Assembly: GCA_020851785.1 (NCBI GenBank)
Contig: JADZCC010000037.1
Coordinates: 17,994-81,993 of the forward strand
Source: Anaerolineales bacterium
GTDB taxonomy: Bacteria > Chloroflexota > Anaerolineae > Anaerolineales > Villigracilaceae
Direction of reading: 5' to 3'
DNA length: 64,000 nt
The position numbers and the translations under genes are program-made. Under the pieces are notes generated by a model, which saw only the letters and a list, made by a program, of their open reading frames with translations, had not been told where the DNA came from and searched no databases. This document shows positions 9,160 to 19,056 of this stretch, one piece after another; positions within the stretch are counted from its first letter, which is position 1; each line of letters begins with the position of its first letter.

Positions 9160-10863
9160 TTAATTCTGCTCCGCGGATGCCGGATTCAACACAGACGGCT
9201 CAATTTGAACCAGAACGTCCGAACCGCCCAGGGCTTTGCTGAGTTCCTGTGCGGCAGTTTGCAAAATGGCGTCGAATTGCGACGAAGCGCTGATCTTTGA
9301 CGTGATTTCCGTGGTGACTCTTTCAATATCTGCGCGTTGTTGGGTGGCGCGCAAAAGCGTGGCAGTTTCAATTGCCAGAGAAAGACGGTCCACTACTGCG
9401 GAGGCAATTTCCACATCGTCGTCCGACCAGTCCACATCGGTTTTGCGGTTAAGGGTGATGGCTCCAATCACTTGCTCACGCATGCGAACTGGCATGCTTA
9501 GTTTCCCGGCGGATAAGACAACGCCTTTCGCTAAATTTCCGCGCTCCTGGCTCTCAAGCGGCTTGATTTTTCCTTCAGCCCATTGCAACCCATTCCCCAA
9601 GGATTGTGGGCGCATGACCTTCCACGCTTCCAGGACTGATTCGCTGTAAGAACTTTGGGCTTCAGCCAGAGCTTTGCGCGTTTCTTCGATGGCGCGCGTA
9701 TTTTGAATCGCAACCGAGACTTGATTAGCCAGCGTGCCTAACACGGCGATATCTTCGTAGGAGAAGGCTTTTTCAGCTTCGCTTTGCACGTCCAGCGCGC
9801 CGATGGTTTCTCCGCTAATCTGCAGGGGCAGGGCAATTTCCGAGCGGGTGTTGGGGAGGTCGGGGTTGTCAAAGAAAACAGCGTCAGCCCCCACGTCCAG
9901 AGCGATGCGGGGGTTGCCCGTGGCTGTGACGTAGCCAACGATTCCGGACTGACCGACCTGAAGCTTGTGATTCCTGGCCAGCATCCTCCTGCCGCCTGGG
10001 CTGTTGGCGGCGCGGAGGACGGCAAACTCGCGGGTCTCATCCAGCAGAAAGATGCCCGTATGGTAATGCCCGAATTGTTCGCTGATGACCTGCGTGATGC
10101 TGGAGATGAGCGTTTCCGAATCTTGAATGTTGGAAATGATGGAGGAAACCTGGGCGATGGCTTCGAATTGGCGGGCGCGTTGTTCGCTATGCCGGGTGGC
10201 GTCTTCCAGGGCCAGGGTTCTTTCTTCAACTTTGCGCTCAAGCGTGGTCTGGAGTTCGGCGAGCGCCTGATTTTTAACCAGGTAATTTGTTTCGCTCTCG
10301 CGCACTTTCCGAATGGTTTCATTGAGACGACCAGTGAGCAGTTGGATCAGCGCGGAACACCCCAATATCAAAATGGGTATGATGATTGCGTCATCCAGTC
10401 CGGTGGGAATGTAGCGAATGACGCGACGAATGTCAAAATAGGCAATGACGGCGGTTGAGAGAATGATCAGCGGCGTGATGGTGAAAACCGCCCGGCGTCC
10501 GAGCAAAACAACGCTGGCCATTAAGATGAGCGGAAGCCCCAGAATGCTTGAACTTTTCAATCCATTAGTGGTGAGGGCCATCGCGTCAATGGCGATAATG
10601 AGCGAAAGCGGCACGACGACTTTGGTTGGATAGACATTGCCGCGGAAGATGTAAAATAGCGAAATCAGTTGCAGGGCGAATGTGACCAATAAGACTTGAA
10701 AGGCGATGGGGTTTTTTGAATTTTGATCCAGAATGCCGCTGACCAGCGGTAGAACTAAAATGTTGGTCGCCATGACGAACAGGAGGATGTTCCGCGTCAG
10801 TAGGATGAACGTTGGGTCGCGATCGTCTTCGCTACGAATAAAGTTGAGCGCTCGTGCAATCAT
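9160..10863 (-). CDS. Membrane sensor: 6 TM, coiled coil, GAF, degenerate GAF; no output domain
   Basis: 567 residues, short type. About six membrane helices occupy residues 25-185. A coiled coil (about 190-240) has LERKVEERTLALEDATRHS. The GAF domain (about 245-395) has the variant HYHTGIFLLDE and FFDNPDLPNTRSEIALPL. A reduced GAF-like unit is at about 415-510 and the common C-terminal module (IERVTTEITSKI...ELSKALGG) follows. It overlaps nothing: 9 bp separate it from the gene before and 5 bp from the binding-protein gene after it. It is the direct upstream neighbour of the binding-protein gene. No output domain is seen. Confidence 0.87.
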   Translation of the reverse strand: MIARALNFIRSEDDRDPTFILLTRNILLFVMATNILVLPLVSGILDQNSKNPIAFQVLLVTFALQLISLFYIFRGNVYPTKVVVPLSLIIAIDAMALTTNGLKSSSILGLPLILMASVVLLGRRAVFTITPLIILSTAVIAYFDIRRVIRYIPTGLDDAIIIPILILGCSALIQLLTGRLNETIRKVRESETNYLVKNQALAELQTTLERKVEERTLALEDATRHSEQRARQFEAIAQVSSIISNIQDSETLISSITQVISEQFGHYHTGIFLLDETREFAVLRAANSPGGRRMLARNHKLQVGQSGIVGYVTATGNPRIALDVGADAVFFDNPDLPNTRSEIALPLQISGETIGALDVQSEAEKAFSYEDIAVLGTLANQVSVAIQNTRAIEETRKALAEAQSSYSESVLEAWKVMRPQSLGNGLQWAEGKIKPLESQERGNLAKGVVLSAGKLSMPVRMREQVIGAITLNRKTDVDWSDDDVEIASAVVDRLSLAIETATLLRATQQRADIERVTTEITSKISASSQFDAILQTAAQELSKALGGSDVLVQIEPSVLNPASAEQN

Positions 10864-10872
10864 GGGTCTCTC

Positions 10873-13824
10873 CTAGCCGCCTTGCTCGGGATCTTCCTGC
10901 GCGAATTGGATGGAAACGTCCGCGCTGGAAAGGCTTGCGCCAAGTTCCTTAATGGCGGTTTCAAGGATGTTTTCAATATTAACCAGCCCGCTGATTTTAG
11001 ACGTAATTTCGCCGATGGTTTTTTCTTTGGAGGCGCGCCTTTGCGCTTCTTGCAGGAGGCGCGCGTTTTCCAGGGCGAGCGAGGTACGGTCTGCCGCGGC
11101 TTGTAAAAGGGCAAGTTCGTCTTCGTTCCAGGCGCGGGTTGGGTCAATGGAGGATAATTTTATACTACCGATCTTATTTCCGCGGACAGTTAACGGAATT
11201 GTAAGATCGCGCGCGTTGGCGGATTTGCCGTTGTGCGGCGCTGTTTTTGCATCTACGCCATTGAAGACAATCGCGTCAAGTTGTTTTTGACCCGTAAACT
11301 GCCGCCAACTTTGGCGACTCAACTCCATGGAGGCGCTTTCTGCCCTGCGGAGCGCTTCAATCGTTTCCTGACGCGCCCTGGAGTTTTGAATGGCGATGCT
11401 GACTTGCCTGGCGAGGGTGGTCATAATATTTACATCTTCTTCGCTGAAGGCATTTTTGATCTGACTTTGCACATCCAGCACGCCGATGATTTCGCTTCCG
11501 GCCATGAGCGGCAGGGCAATTTCGGAGCGCGTTAGGGAGAGTTCCGGGTTTGTGGAATACATGGAATCAACTTCCGTATTCAAGGCGATGCGCGCCTTGC
11601 CGGATTTGGCGGCGTACCCGACCATGCTGGTTTCGTTGGCTAAAACGCGGTGATTCCGACGCAGTAGACGCTTTCCGCCTTCGCTGTTGGCGGCAGTCAG
11701 AATGACGTATTCTTTTCGCAGGTCTAATAAATAGATGGCGACGTGATAAAAGTTGAATTGCTGGCTGATGACTTCCGCAACCTTGGCGAGCAGGTCTTCT
11801 CCCGCTTCGGTGGCGCCGATGATCTGGGCAATGCGCGCAACCGATTCGAATTGAAGCGCGCGCTTTTCGTTGTTTTGATTGGCGACTTCCAGTTCGTTGG
11901 TGCGTTCTGAAATGCGCTTTTCGAGGCCGGAGAGCGTACTACTTAACCTTTCGGCCATATCGTTGAAGGCCAACGCCAGCCTGCCGGTTTCGTCTTCTGA
12001 AGCGACCATGGCTCTGGCTGAAAGGTCGCCTGTGGAAATTTTATCCACCGTGCGAGTCAGCCGAACGAGCGGGCGGGTAATTAATTGTCCAATCCAGATG
12101 CTGATGAGGATTGAAACAATAAAGAGCGCGACGAGGATTAATCCTCCGTTGCGGTTAATGCCTTCCATGGCGCTTTGAGTTTCTTGATTGGCGGCGGTGA
12201 TTTCGCCGATGAATTCAGACTCGGGCGCGACGATCACCAGGCGATAGTTTGGCGTACTTAATGGCGCGAACCCAATGTAGAGCGGGATTTTATTTTTCTG
12301 AATGACGGTTAAGCCAGTTTCGCCATTGGTGATTTTTACAGCCGTCTCTTGTAAGGTTGAGTCGCCTTTGGATAAAATGCTCTGGTGCGGCGTTTCATTT
12401 TCTTTTAAGACTTCCGGCTGAAGGTCGTAGAGTTCATAACCTTGCGGCGGCATAAAGAGAATGCGTCCGCCTGCATCTACAAGAAAGGCGAATCCGGTTT
12501 TGCCCGGGTGAATGCCGGCCACCTGATTTGAAATTTGATCGAGTTTGATGTCGGCGGAGATTACGCCAAGAAATTTTTCGCCTTGATAAACCGGCGCGGA
12601 GATGGTGACAATCAGCCCTTGGTTGGCGGGGTCCACATACACATCCGTCCAGCGCAGTTCTCGTTCGGGATCGTTTTGCGGGTTGGCGATTGTGTAAAAG
12701 GCTTCGCCGCGTGGGTCGAAAAGCGGGCCGGGCCCATTTTGGGCGAGGTTAATGTTCGGGTAATAGGTTGAAGCGCCTGCGTCGCTGATGTAGTAGAGCG
12801 CGACCACTTCTGCGTGAGTGGAGAGAAAGGCCTGCGCGCTAAAATCCAGGTAGGCGCTTGTATTTAAATCCGCAATCATGGCTTCGTTATAGGACACAAT
12901 GGAAGGTACAAAAACGGAGGAAGGGTCGGCGGGGGAGTTGCCATATTGGCCGCCGGAAAGTTGAAATACTTTTGTAGCTGCGTCCCAATAGGTTCCTGAG
13001 CTTAATTGAGCTTTGTTGTTTTCCAAATTGGCGCGAAATTGGGCGAGAACGCCCAGTTCGGATTGAATCTCGGCGAAAAAGGAGTTTGCAGTTTCGGCTT
13101 CGCTTTGAATCGTCGCTTTCAAATTGTCATTGACCCTTGCGCGCCCTTCTTCTTCGTAGCGCTGGGTCAGGATGCCGACCATTTGACCGACTTGGCCAGC
13201 GCCGAGCGCGGTTTGCGCGACGATGATGATTAATCCCGTCGCTAAAATCCCGATGGTGATTTTGGCCTGAAGCGAATAGCGGTTAAATTGCCGCAAGAGC
13301 GCAATGATGAAGAAAAGGATTAATCCTGCCGCCACGTAGGTGGAGAGCGCCTGAATTTGCGGAGAAGGGACGATACGGTTGGTTTGTAGATAACTATCCA
13401 GCAGGAAAATGACCAGCCCGAGGAAAATTCCGGAGAGGATGCCCGGTATCGCGTATTGCGAAGACATGCCAAGATTGGCAATCGCCACGAACGCGACGAG
13501 CGTAATCAGCGCGGCGACCACGCCCACGCCTTGAATGAGCAGGGTGACGACGATCATGGAGACGGCGATGTTTCCTCCGACGATCAGCATGGCCTGGATG
13601 TGTTTGCCGCGGCGCGTAAGCGGAGCGGCTAAAAGCGTGATGATGGTCGAGACAAGGATAAACGCGCTAATTCCGACTATTTTCTGGTCGTTGGCGCTAA
13701 TTCCGAGATAGAGCGTGGCTCCAAAACTTGCGAGTCCGACGATGACAAACGCGACGATGAATTGAAGAGCGCTCCGCGCTTGTGTGGGTTGCTCGGTAGC
13801 CGCTGTGGGTGGGATGTTATTCAT
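10873..13824 (-). CDS. Membrane sensor: 6-7 TM, dCache, HAMP, GAF, degenerate GAF; no output domain
   Basis: 983 residues from the ATG at 13824, which overlaps the previous stop by 8 bp. The frame is open further upstream inside that gene, but a start there would add only its shadow. N-terminal membrane helices cover about 17-220. A dCache region (about 235-530) carries a run like DPERELRWTDVYVDPA. A membrane helix, HAMP with SEDETGRLALAFNDMAERL, and coiled coil ISERTNELEVANQN follow. The GAF domain has the variant FYHVAIYLL and a less typical YSTNPELSLTRSEIALPL. A degenerate GAF and C-terminal module (KEKTIGEITSKI...ELGASLS) end it. It is closely related to the next sensor upstream in the operon, so a tandem duplication is likely. 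Confidence 0.87.
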   Translation of the reverse strand: MNNIPPTAATEQPTQARSALQFIVAFVIVGLASFGATLYLGISANDQKIVGISAFILVSTIITLLAAPLTRRGKHIQAMLIVGGNIAVSMIVVTLLIQGVGVVAALITLVAFVAIANLGMSSQYAIPGILSGIFLGLVIFLLDSYLQTNRIVPSPQIQALSTYVAAGLILFFIIALLRQFNRYSLQAKITIGILATGLIIIVAQTALGAGQVGQMVGILTQRYEEEGRARVNDNLKATIQSEAETANSFFAEIQSELGVLAQFRANLENNKAQLSSGTYWDAATKVFQLSGGQYGNSPADPSSVFVPSIVSYNEAMIADLNTSAYLDFSAQAFLSTHAEVVALYYISDAGASTYYPNINLAQNGPGPLFDPRGEAFYTIANPQNDPERELRWTDVYVDPANQGLIVTISAPVYQGEKFLGVISADIKLDQISNQVAGIHPGKTGFAFLVDAGGRILFMPPQGYELYDLQPEVLKENETPHQSILSKGDSTLQETAVKITNGETGLTVIQKNKIPLYIGFAPLSTPNYRLVIVAPESEFIGEITAANQETQSAMEGINRNGGLILVALFIVSILISIWIGQLITRPLVRLTRTVDKISTGDLSARAMVASEDETGRLALAFNDMAERLSSTLSGLEKRISERTNELEVANQNNEKRALQFESVARIAQIIGATEAGEDLLAKVAEVISQQFNFYHVAIYLLDLRKEYVILTAANSEGGKRLLRRNHRVLANETSMVGYAAKSGKARIALNTEVDSMYSTNPELSLTRSEIALPLMAGSEIIGVLDVQSQIKNAFSEEDVNIMTTLARQVSIAIQNSRARQETIEALRRAESASMELSRQSWRQFTGQKQLDAIVFNGVDAKTAPHNGKSANARDLTIPLTVRGNKIGSIKLSSIDPTRAWNEDELALLQAAADRTSLALENARLLQEAQRRASKEKTIGEITSKISGLVNIENILETAIKELGASLSSADVSIQFAQEDPEQGG

Positions 13825-16756
13825 CTGCGCCTCCGAGTTCGACGGTAATTTGCGCGCCGCCAATTTGCGCGCCCAGTTCGCGCGCGGCCGTCTTGAGAAT
13901 GGACTCAATCTCCGTCCCTGAGCCAATTTTTGTGGACATTTCTTGAATGATCTGTTCGCGCGCGGCGCGGCGTTGGGATTCTTCGAGGAGGCGCGCGTTT
14001 TCCATGGATAGCGCGGCGCGTTCCAGAATGGCGGAAATCACGTCGAGTTCATCCTGCGTCAATTGGCGTTTCTCTTTGTTTTCAACTCGTAGCAGGCCGA
14101 TCTTTTCTCCGCGTAGTTTAATGGGGATGTGGATATGCCCGTTGGATTGTGCGGGATGACGGTCTTCTTGAAGTTCAAGCGGTTCGGTGAGCAGGCTGGT
14201 TTGCAGGCCCTTTCGTTTAATCCCGACCAGATTGAGCGAACGGGTGAAGCGCTCCCAACCGGCTTTAAGGTTCTGGCGATAGATCAAATCGCCTTCCATC
14301 AGGGTGCGTTGCGTTTCTTCGTATAAGGTTGCGTTTGTAATTGCCACGGCGACTTGATCGGCGAGCGTGGAGAGGATTTCAATATCTTCCTGCGAGAAGG
14401 CGTTTGGCTCCGTGCTTTGGACGTCCAGAACGCCGATGATTTCTCCGCTCTTAAGGAGCGGCAGGGCGATTTCTGAATGGGTGTTCGGGAGGTCGGGGTT
14501 GTTGAAGTAAACCGAATCAGACCCGGTGTCCAGCGCGACGCGCGCCTTTCCCGTTCCAGCAGTGTAGCCCACAATTCCGGTTTGTCCAATCAAAAGTTTA
14601 TGGCCGCGGCTGAGCATGGTTTGCCCGCCTGTGCTGTTGGCGGCGCGTAAAACGGCGTATTCTTTGTTGAGGTCCAGCAGGAAGACGCCGACATGGTAAA
14701 AGTTGAATTGTTCGCTGATCACTTGCGCGATGTCCGGGAGCAGATCTTCGAGGTTTTGAGCCTGATTGATGATGCGCGAAACCTCGGAAATGCTGGCAAA
14801 CTGCCTGGCGCGCCTTTCGATTTTTTCATTGGCGATTTTTATTTCTGAGGTGCGTTGGTTGATGCGGGCTTCAAGGTCGGTGAGGCTTTCGCGCAGGCGA
14901 TAGGTCATGGTGTTGAAAGCCCGTCCGAGCGTGCCAATTTCATCTTCCGTGGTGACGATGGCTTGGGTGGTGAGATAGCCTTCGATGATGCGATTTGCGG
15001 CCAGCGTTAACCGCAGGATGGGCAGGGCGATGATTTGCGAGATGAGGATGCTGATGATGACGGCAAAGAACAGGAGCGCGATAAAAATCACCGCGCCAAG
15101 CCGGAGGGCGTTTTGAGTTTGCGCTTGCACGTCCTGGTTGGTTTCTTGAATGGCTTGTTGCATTTCAGAAACCGGCACAACCACAGCTAAAATGTAATGG
15201 CTGGTTGGGATTTGAGTGTAAGAGATGTAGGTATCCACGCCGTTAAGTTGGATGGTGGCCAACCCTGCCCCGCCAGCGACCATGCGGTTGGTGACGGACT
15301 GGATGCCTTTTCCGCCAATGCCAATCACAATCTGCTTGTCGTAATCTTCCGGCGGCAGGTTTTCAGGGTTAAGTTCGTACATGGCGTATCCAGCGGGCGG
15401 CATGGAGATGATATGTCCGTCGTCGTCCAGCACCATGGCGTAGCCGCTTCGGCCGATCTTGATTTTCGCAACCTGATCGGCGACTTTGATAAGTTGAATG
15501 TCCGCCGCGATAATCCCTTGAAATTGATCTTGAGCATAAATCGGCGCGGTAACCGTTACGACCAGCCCACCGCCCGCCGCGTCTACATACGGAATAGCCC
15601 ATTGCGCTTTGCGGTCTGGGTTGAAATCCGGCGTGGTGATTTGATAGTATGGGCGGTTCGCGGCGTTGAAGCCTGGCGGTACGACGTTGGCCAAATCTAC
15701 ATTTGGATAATAGCGGGTTATGCCTTCGGGGGTAACCTCATAGACGGAAAGAACCTCCGGCCTGGATTTTAGAATTTTTGGGGCGACAAAATCTAAATAG
15801 GCGGAGACGTTCATTTTCTGGAACGTCGCTTCGGTTAACTGAAGGTCGGCTGGCGCGTACAGGGAAGCTGGTTCGGTTTTGGAATTGCCGTACTGGCCGC
15901 CGCTCAGTTGGAATACGTGCGTCGTTGCGTCCCAATAGGCCCCGCTCCCCAACACTTCTTTTTGCGCCTCAAGCGAAGCGCGATAGGCGGCCACGTTTGT
16001 TACTTCCGCTTCGAGGCTTTGGAAGAAGGCATCTATGGCAACCGCCTGACTGGAGACGACGTTGGTCAGTTGTTCTTCGGCCTGCGCTTTGACGGTGTTT
16101 GAAAGTTTTTCAGAGAGATAGCCGGTGAGGCCTTCGGCGCGGTTAATGGCAAAACCGGCCATGCTGGCCAGGGCAATGCCGCCGGTTGCCAAAATTCCCA
16201 GGGTGATTTTGGTGCGAATGTCCAGCGTGGAAAATTCGCGGGCCAGGTAAATGATGAAGACGATAAACAGCCCGACGCTAACAATCCAATGTGCGCTTAA
16301 GACGCCGGCTGAAACAGCGGCGCGGCTTCCTTGGGCAAACAGATCAATTAACAGCGCGGCCGAAGCGATAATTAACCCGCCGATGAAAATTCGTCCGGTG
16401 ACGTTGCGCGGTAAAGCGCCAAGACTGATAATGCCAATGGCGCCGAGGGCGGTCACCGCCATCGGGACGCTAATCCCCGCTTCAAAAAACGGCGAGAGGA
16501 TTGTCTGTAGCGCGACGGCAAGGATTAAAACCACGCTTCCAATCACGGCGCGCTTGTTTCGCGCCAGCCAGATTGTCAGCAGGCTCCCGGCAAAGACGGG
16601 GAGCGTGTAGAGCGCCTGAGTAGAGGGGCCGGTGAGTAGAGCGTAAATAGTTAGTCCGCCAAAGACCAAAGCGAAAACGCCGCCAATGAACGCTATGTTT
16701 TGCGTCTGGCTTTGCTTTCCGGCGGGGGGCGGCGATTTTAAATTACTCAGAGTCAC
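13817..16756 (-). CDS. Membrane sensor: 6-7 TM, dCache, HAMP, GAF, degenerate GAF; no output domain
   Basis: 979 residues. It has the same plan as the 10873-13824 protein and shares long similar stretches in the Cache part (GTYWDA / GAYWDA, VFQLSGGQYGNS in both, and PVYQGEKFLGVISADI / PIYAQDQFQGIIAADI). Cache occupies about 220-530, then a membrane helix, HAMP with TEDEIGTLGRAFNTMTYRL, coiled coil, and GAF with FYHVGVFLLDL and FNNPDLPNTHSEIALPL. A second GAF-like unit and the C-terminal module (REQIIQEMSTKI...ELGAQIGG) follow. The Cache type suggests extracellular small-molecule binding. No output domain is present. It is 2 bp from its upstream neighbour. Confidence 0.87.
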   Translation of the reverse strand: MTLSNLKSPPPAGKQSQTQNIAFIGGVFALVFGGLTIYALLTGPSTQALYTLPVFAGSLLTIWLARNKRAVIGSVVLILAVALQTILSPFFEAGISVPMAVTALGAIGIISLGALPRNVTGRIFIGGLIIASAALLIDLFAQGSRAAVSAGVLSAHWIVSVGLFIVFIIYLAREFSTLDIRTKITLGILATGGIALASMAGFAINRAEGLTGYLSEKLSNTVKAQAEEQLTNVVSSQAVAIDAFFQSLEAEVTNVAAYRASLEAQKEVLGSGAYWDATTHVFQLSGGQYGNSKTEPASLYAPADLQLTEATFQKMNVSAYLDFVAPKILKSRPEVLSVYEVTPEGITRYYPNVDLANVVPPGFNAANRPYYQITTPDFNPDRKAQWAIPYVDAAGGGLVVTVTAPIYAQDQFQGIIAADIQLIKVADQVAKIKIGRSGYAMVLDDDGHIISMPPAGYAMYELNPENLPPEDYDKQIVIGIGGKGIQSVTNRMVAGGAGLATIQLNGVDTYISYTQIPTSHYILAVVVPVSEMQQAIQETNQDVQAQTQNALRLGAVIFIALLFFAVIISILISQIIALPILRLTLAANRIIEGYLTTQAIVTTEDEIGTLGRAFNTMTYRLRESLTDLEARINQRTSEIKIANEKIERRARQFASISEVSRIINQAQNLEDLLPDIAQVISEQFNFYHVGVFLLDLNKEYAVLRAANSTGGQTMLSRGHKLLIGQTGIVGYTAGTGKARVALDTGSDSVYFNNPDLPNTHSEIALPLLKSGEIIGVLDVQSTEPNAFSQEDIEILSTLADQVAVAITNATLYEETQRTLMEGDLIYRQNLKAGWERFTRSLNLVGIKRKGLQTSLLTEPLELQEDRHPAQSNGHIHIPIKLRGEKIGLLRVENKEKRQLTQDELDVISAILERAALSMENARLLEESQRRAAREQIIQEMSTKIGSGTEIESILKTAARELGAQIGGAQITVELGGADE

Positions 16757-16758
16757 TT

Positions 16759-19056
16759 TTACTCCGTCTGCTCATAAGTTGATGGTGTGTCCGGCGCGAT
16801 CTGGAGCGCCAGTTCAGAATCGCCCAGCACTTTTTCAAGCTCTTCAACGGCAATGCCGAGGATGTTTTCTACGCTCAAAGCCGCGCTAATGCGAGATGTG
16901 GATTCGGAGATGGTTTTCTCCTTGAGGGCGCGACGCTGACTTTCTTCCAGCAGGCGGGCATTTTCCAGCGTGATGGCCGTGCGGTTGGCGGTGGCTTCGG
17001 CGATTGAGATTTCTTCGCTCGTCCAGCGCGCGCCGGCTCTTTCCATACCCAACACGCCAATCACCTGACCGGAGACAATTAACGGCGCAACCAGCGTTGT
17101 GCCAGCCCATTCGTTTTTCGCTTCAAGGATAATGGCGTTTCCATCGGCCAGTTGATTTAGCAATTCAGTTGGCAGGTTTTCCGGCATGGGCTGTATTTTC
17201 ATTCCATCGTATTCGTAAGCCAGTTTCTCCTGTTGGCTTTTGGCGCTCCAGTTGAAGCGCGTCTGTGCGCGGTTGGAAGTGTTTAGTTCTGCAAGCGTCG
17301 TTTCCACCTGCTCGACCAATTGCGCGTTGTTAATTGCCGAAGATAGCTGGTCGGCAAGGATTTGGAAGATTTGGATTTCCCGTTTGGTAAAAGCGTTTTC
17401 TTCCTTTGAATGAATGTTGAGAACTCCGATGGTGAGACTCTTTCCGCGAAGCGGCAAGCCGATTTCCGATTTGCTTTCTGGAAGATGGGGATTTTTTGTC
17501 GCCAGACTCCGTTCAAAAGCTGAGGCGATTTGAGACTGCCCAGTTTGAAGCGTAACGCCCACCACGCCTTGCGCCCCAATCTGCACTTTGTAATTTTGCG
17601 CTAGCATTTCCTCGGTGGACTGTCCGCTGGCGGCGCGGAGCGCGGCAGATTCGTTTCTTTCGTCCAGCAGAAAGATGGCAACGTGGTAAAAGCCGAAACG
17701 TTCTCGAATTACCGAGACGGCGACGTTGAGCATCGCGTCCACGTCGCGGATGATTGAAATATCGCGAGCCGCTTCAGAGATGGATTCCAATTCCTTGGTT
17801 CGGCGCTCCAACTGCTCCATGCGCGATTGCGATACGATTCTGCTGTTTTCAACTTCTTCAGCCAGCGAGTTGAAAGCCAGCGCAATTTGTCCGGCTTCGT
17901 CGCCGCTGACGTGCGCGCTACGGACGCTGGATTCTCCGGCGATGATCCTTTTGGACAGGTTGAGTAATTCTGTGAACGGGCCGTTAATGCCGTTGACAAT
18001 TCTCAAACCAAAGACGAACGCGCCCAGCACAATCGCCGCCCCCAGAAGAATGGTGAGATAGAATTTGAAGAATGCGGCTTGAATTCGTCCCTGCAGGCTT
18101 TTTTGTAACCCTGCAGAGGCAACGGCGTAGAACGCCTGACTGGACTTTTGAGTGTCGGAATACGCCGCCTTGAGCGTAACGGGGTTGAGTTCGTAATTTT
18201 GCGGGTTGGCCAAATAAGAGTTGTTGATATTGATCAAGGATTGAGCGGCGGCCAGATATTCTTGCAAAGGTTCAGAGGTTGCGCCTTCAAACTCGCCATT
18301 GGCGTTGTTCTCAAACGCAGTTTGTAAATTCCGATTCAGGTTCGTAAGGTTACTTTGAAGTTGACCAACCAGCGCGCCAAGTTCAATTTGTTCCTGAGTG
18401 GAGAGTTTAGTTCGAGACGCTTGATCGGAGAACTTCCAGATTTGGAAGGCGAGTTCGTTGTTTTCTGGCATCGCTATCAGGAGCGCGTTCATCAGGTAAT
18501 GCGTGTCCAGTTCTGGATCCAGGATTAAGCGGGATTGGTTGCCAATTTCGGCGGTCAGGCTGGCAAGGCTGTTGTGAAGCGTGATGAACCCAGCCTCCAC
18601 GTCTTTGGCTTCGCGGGTCTGAATGGCGTTTTGAAGGCCGGCCCATTTGATTTGAATTTCTTGAACGGCGGAATCGATTTTTGTTGGGTCTGCATATTCC
18701 TGCCCGATGGTTTGGAGGGCGGGCAAGTCGGCTGAAACCGCCGTAATCGCCTGACTCACCGTGTCGTCAGAACCTAGTCCGTTTTCCCGTTCCAGATTGG
18801 CGACGCGTAAAGTTTGCAGGTCCAGCGAGATCTGCCAGATGGTTCGCAGGTGCAGGACGCCTTTCGCTTCATTTAGCTCGTAGTCTTCAATCCGCGCTTT
18901 TTGATCCAGCATGAAAGGCGCAAAGGCGAACAGCGCCAATACAAAAATCAGGATGACGGCAGTCAGTTTGTGTGAATACGTCAGGTTTTTCCAAATGGAC
19001 CGCCAGACTACGCCCTGCTTGGGCGCGCCTGCTTGAGTCGGAATTTCGTTGCTCAT
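16759..19056 (-). CDS. Membrane sensor: helical-bundle input, HAMP, GAF, degenerate GAF; no output domain
   Basis: 765 residues. It differs from the others in its input: one membrane helix (about 27-50), then a long all-helical extracellular region (about 50-325) containing LILDPELDTHYLMN. That phrase is typical of helical sensing domains of chemoreceptors. A second helix (328-352) leads into HAMP with SGDEAGQIALAFNSLAEEV. The GAF domain (about 435-585) has FYHVAIFLLDERNE, but the usual FNNP block is changed to TKNPHLPESKSEIGLPL. A degenerate GAF and the common C-terminal module (KEKTISESTSRI...ELEKVLG) follow. Its start overlaps the previous gene's stop by 4 bp (ATGA). No MCP methylation or signalling tip is present. 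Confidence 0.87.
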   Translation of the reverse strand: MSNEIPTQAGAPKQGVVWRSIWKNLTYSHKLTAVILIFVLALFAFAPFMLDQKARIEDYELNEAKGVLHLRTIWQISLDLQTLRVANLERENGLGSDDTVSQAITAVSADLPALQTIGQEYADPTKIDSAVQEIQIKWAGLQNAIQTREAKDVEAGFITLHNSLASLTAEIGNQSRLILDPELDTHYLMNALLIAMPENNELAFQIWKFSDQASRTKLSTQEQIELGALVGQLQSNLTNLNRNLQTAFENNANGEFEGATSEPLQEYLAAAQSLININNSYLANPQNYELNPVTLKAAYSDTQKSSQAFYAVASAGLQKSLQGRIQAAFFKFYLTILLGAAIVLGAFVFGLRIVNGINGPFTELLNLSKRIIAGESSVRSAHVSGDEAGQIALAFNSLAEEVENSRIVSQSRMEQLERRTKELESISEAARDISIIRDVDAMLNVAVSVIRERFGFYHVAIFLLDERNESAALRAASGQSTEEMLAQNYKVQIGAQGVVGVTLQTGQSQIASAFERSLATKNPHLPESKSEIGLPLRGKSLTIGVLNIHSKEENAFTKREIQIFQILADQLSSAINNAQLVEQVETTLAELNTSNRAQTRFNWSAKSQQEKLAYEYDGMKIQPMPENLPTELLNQLADGNAIILEAKNEWAGTTLVAPLIVSGQVIGVLGMERAGARWTSEEISIAEATANRTAITLENARLLEESQRRALKEKTISESTSRISAALSVENILGIAVEELEKVLGDSELALQIAPDTPSTYEQTE

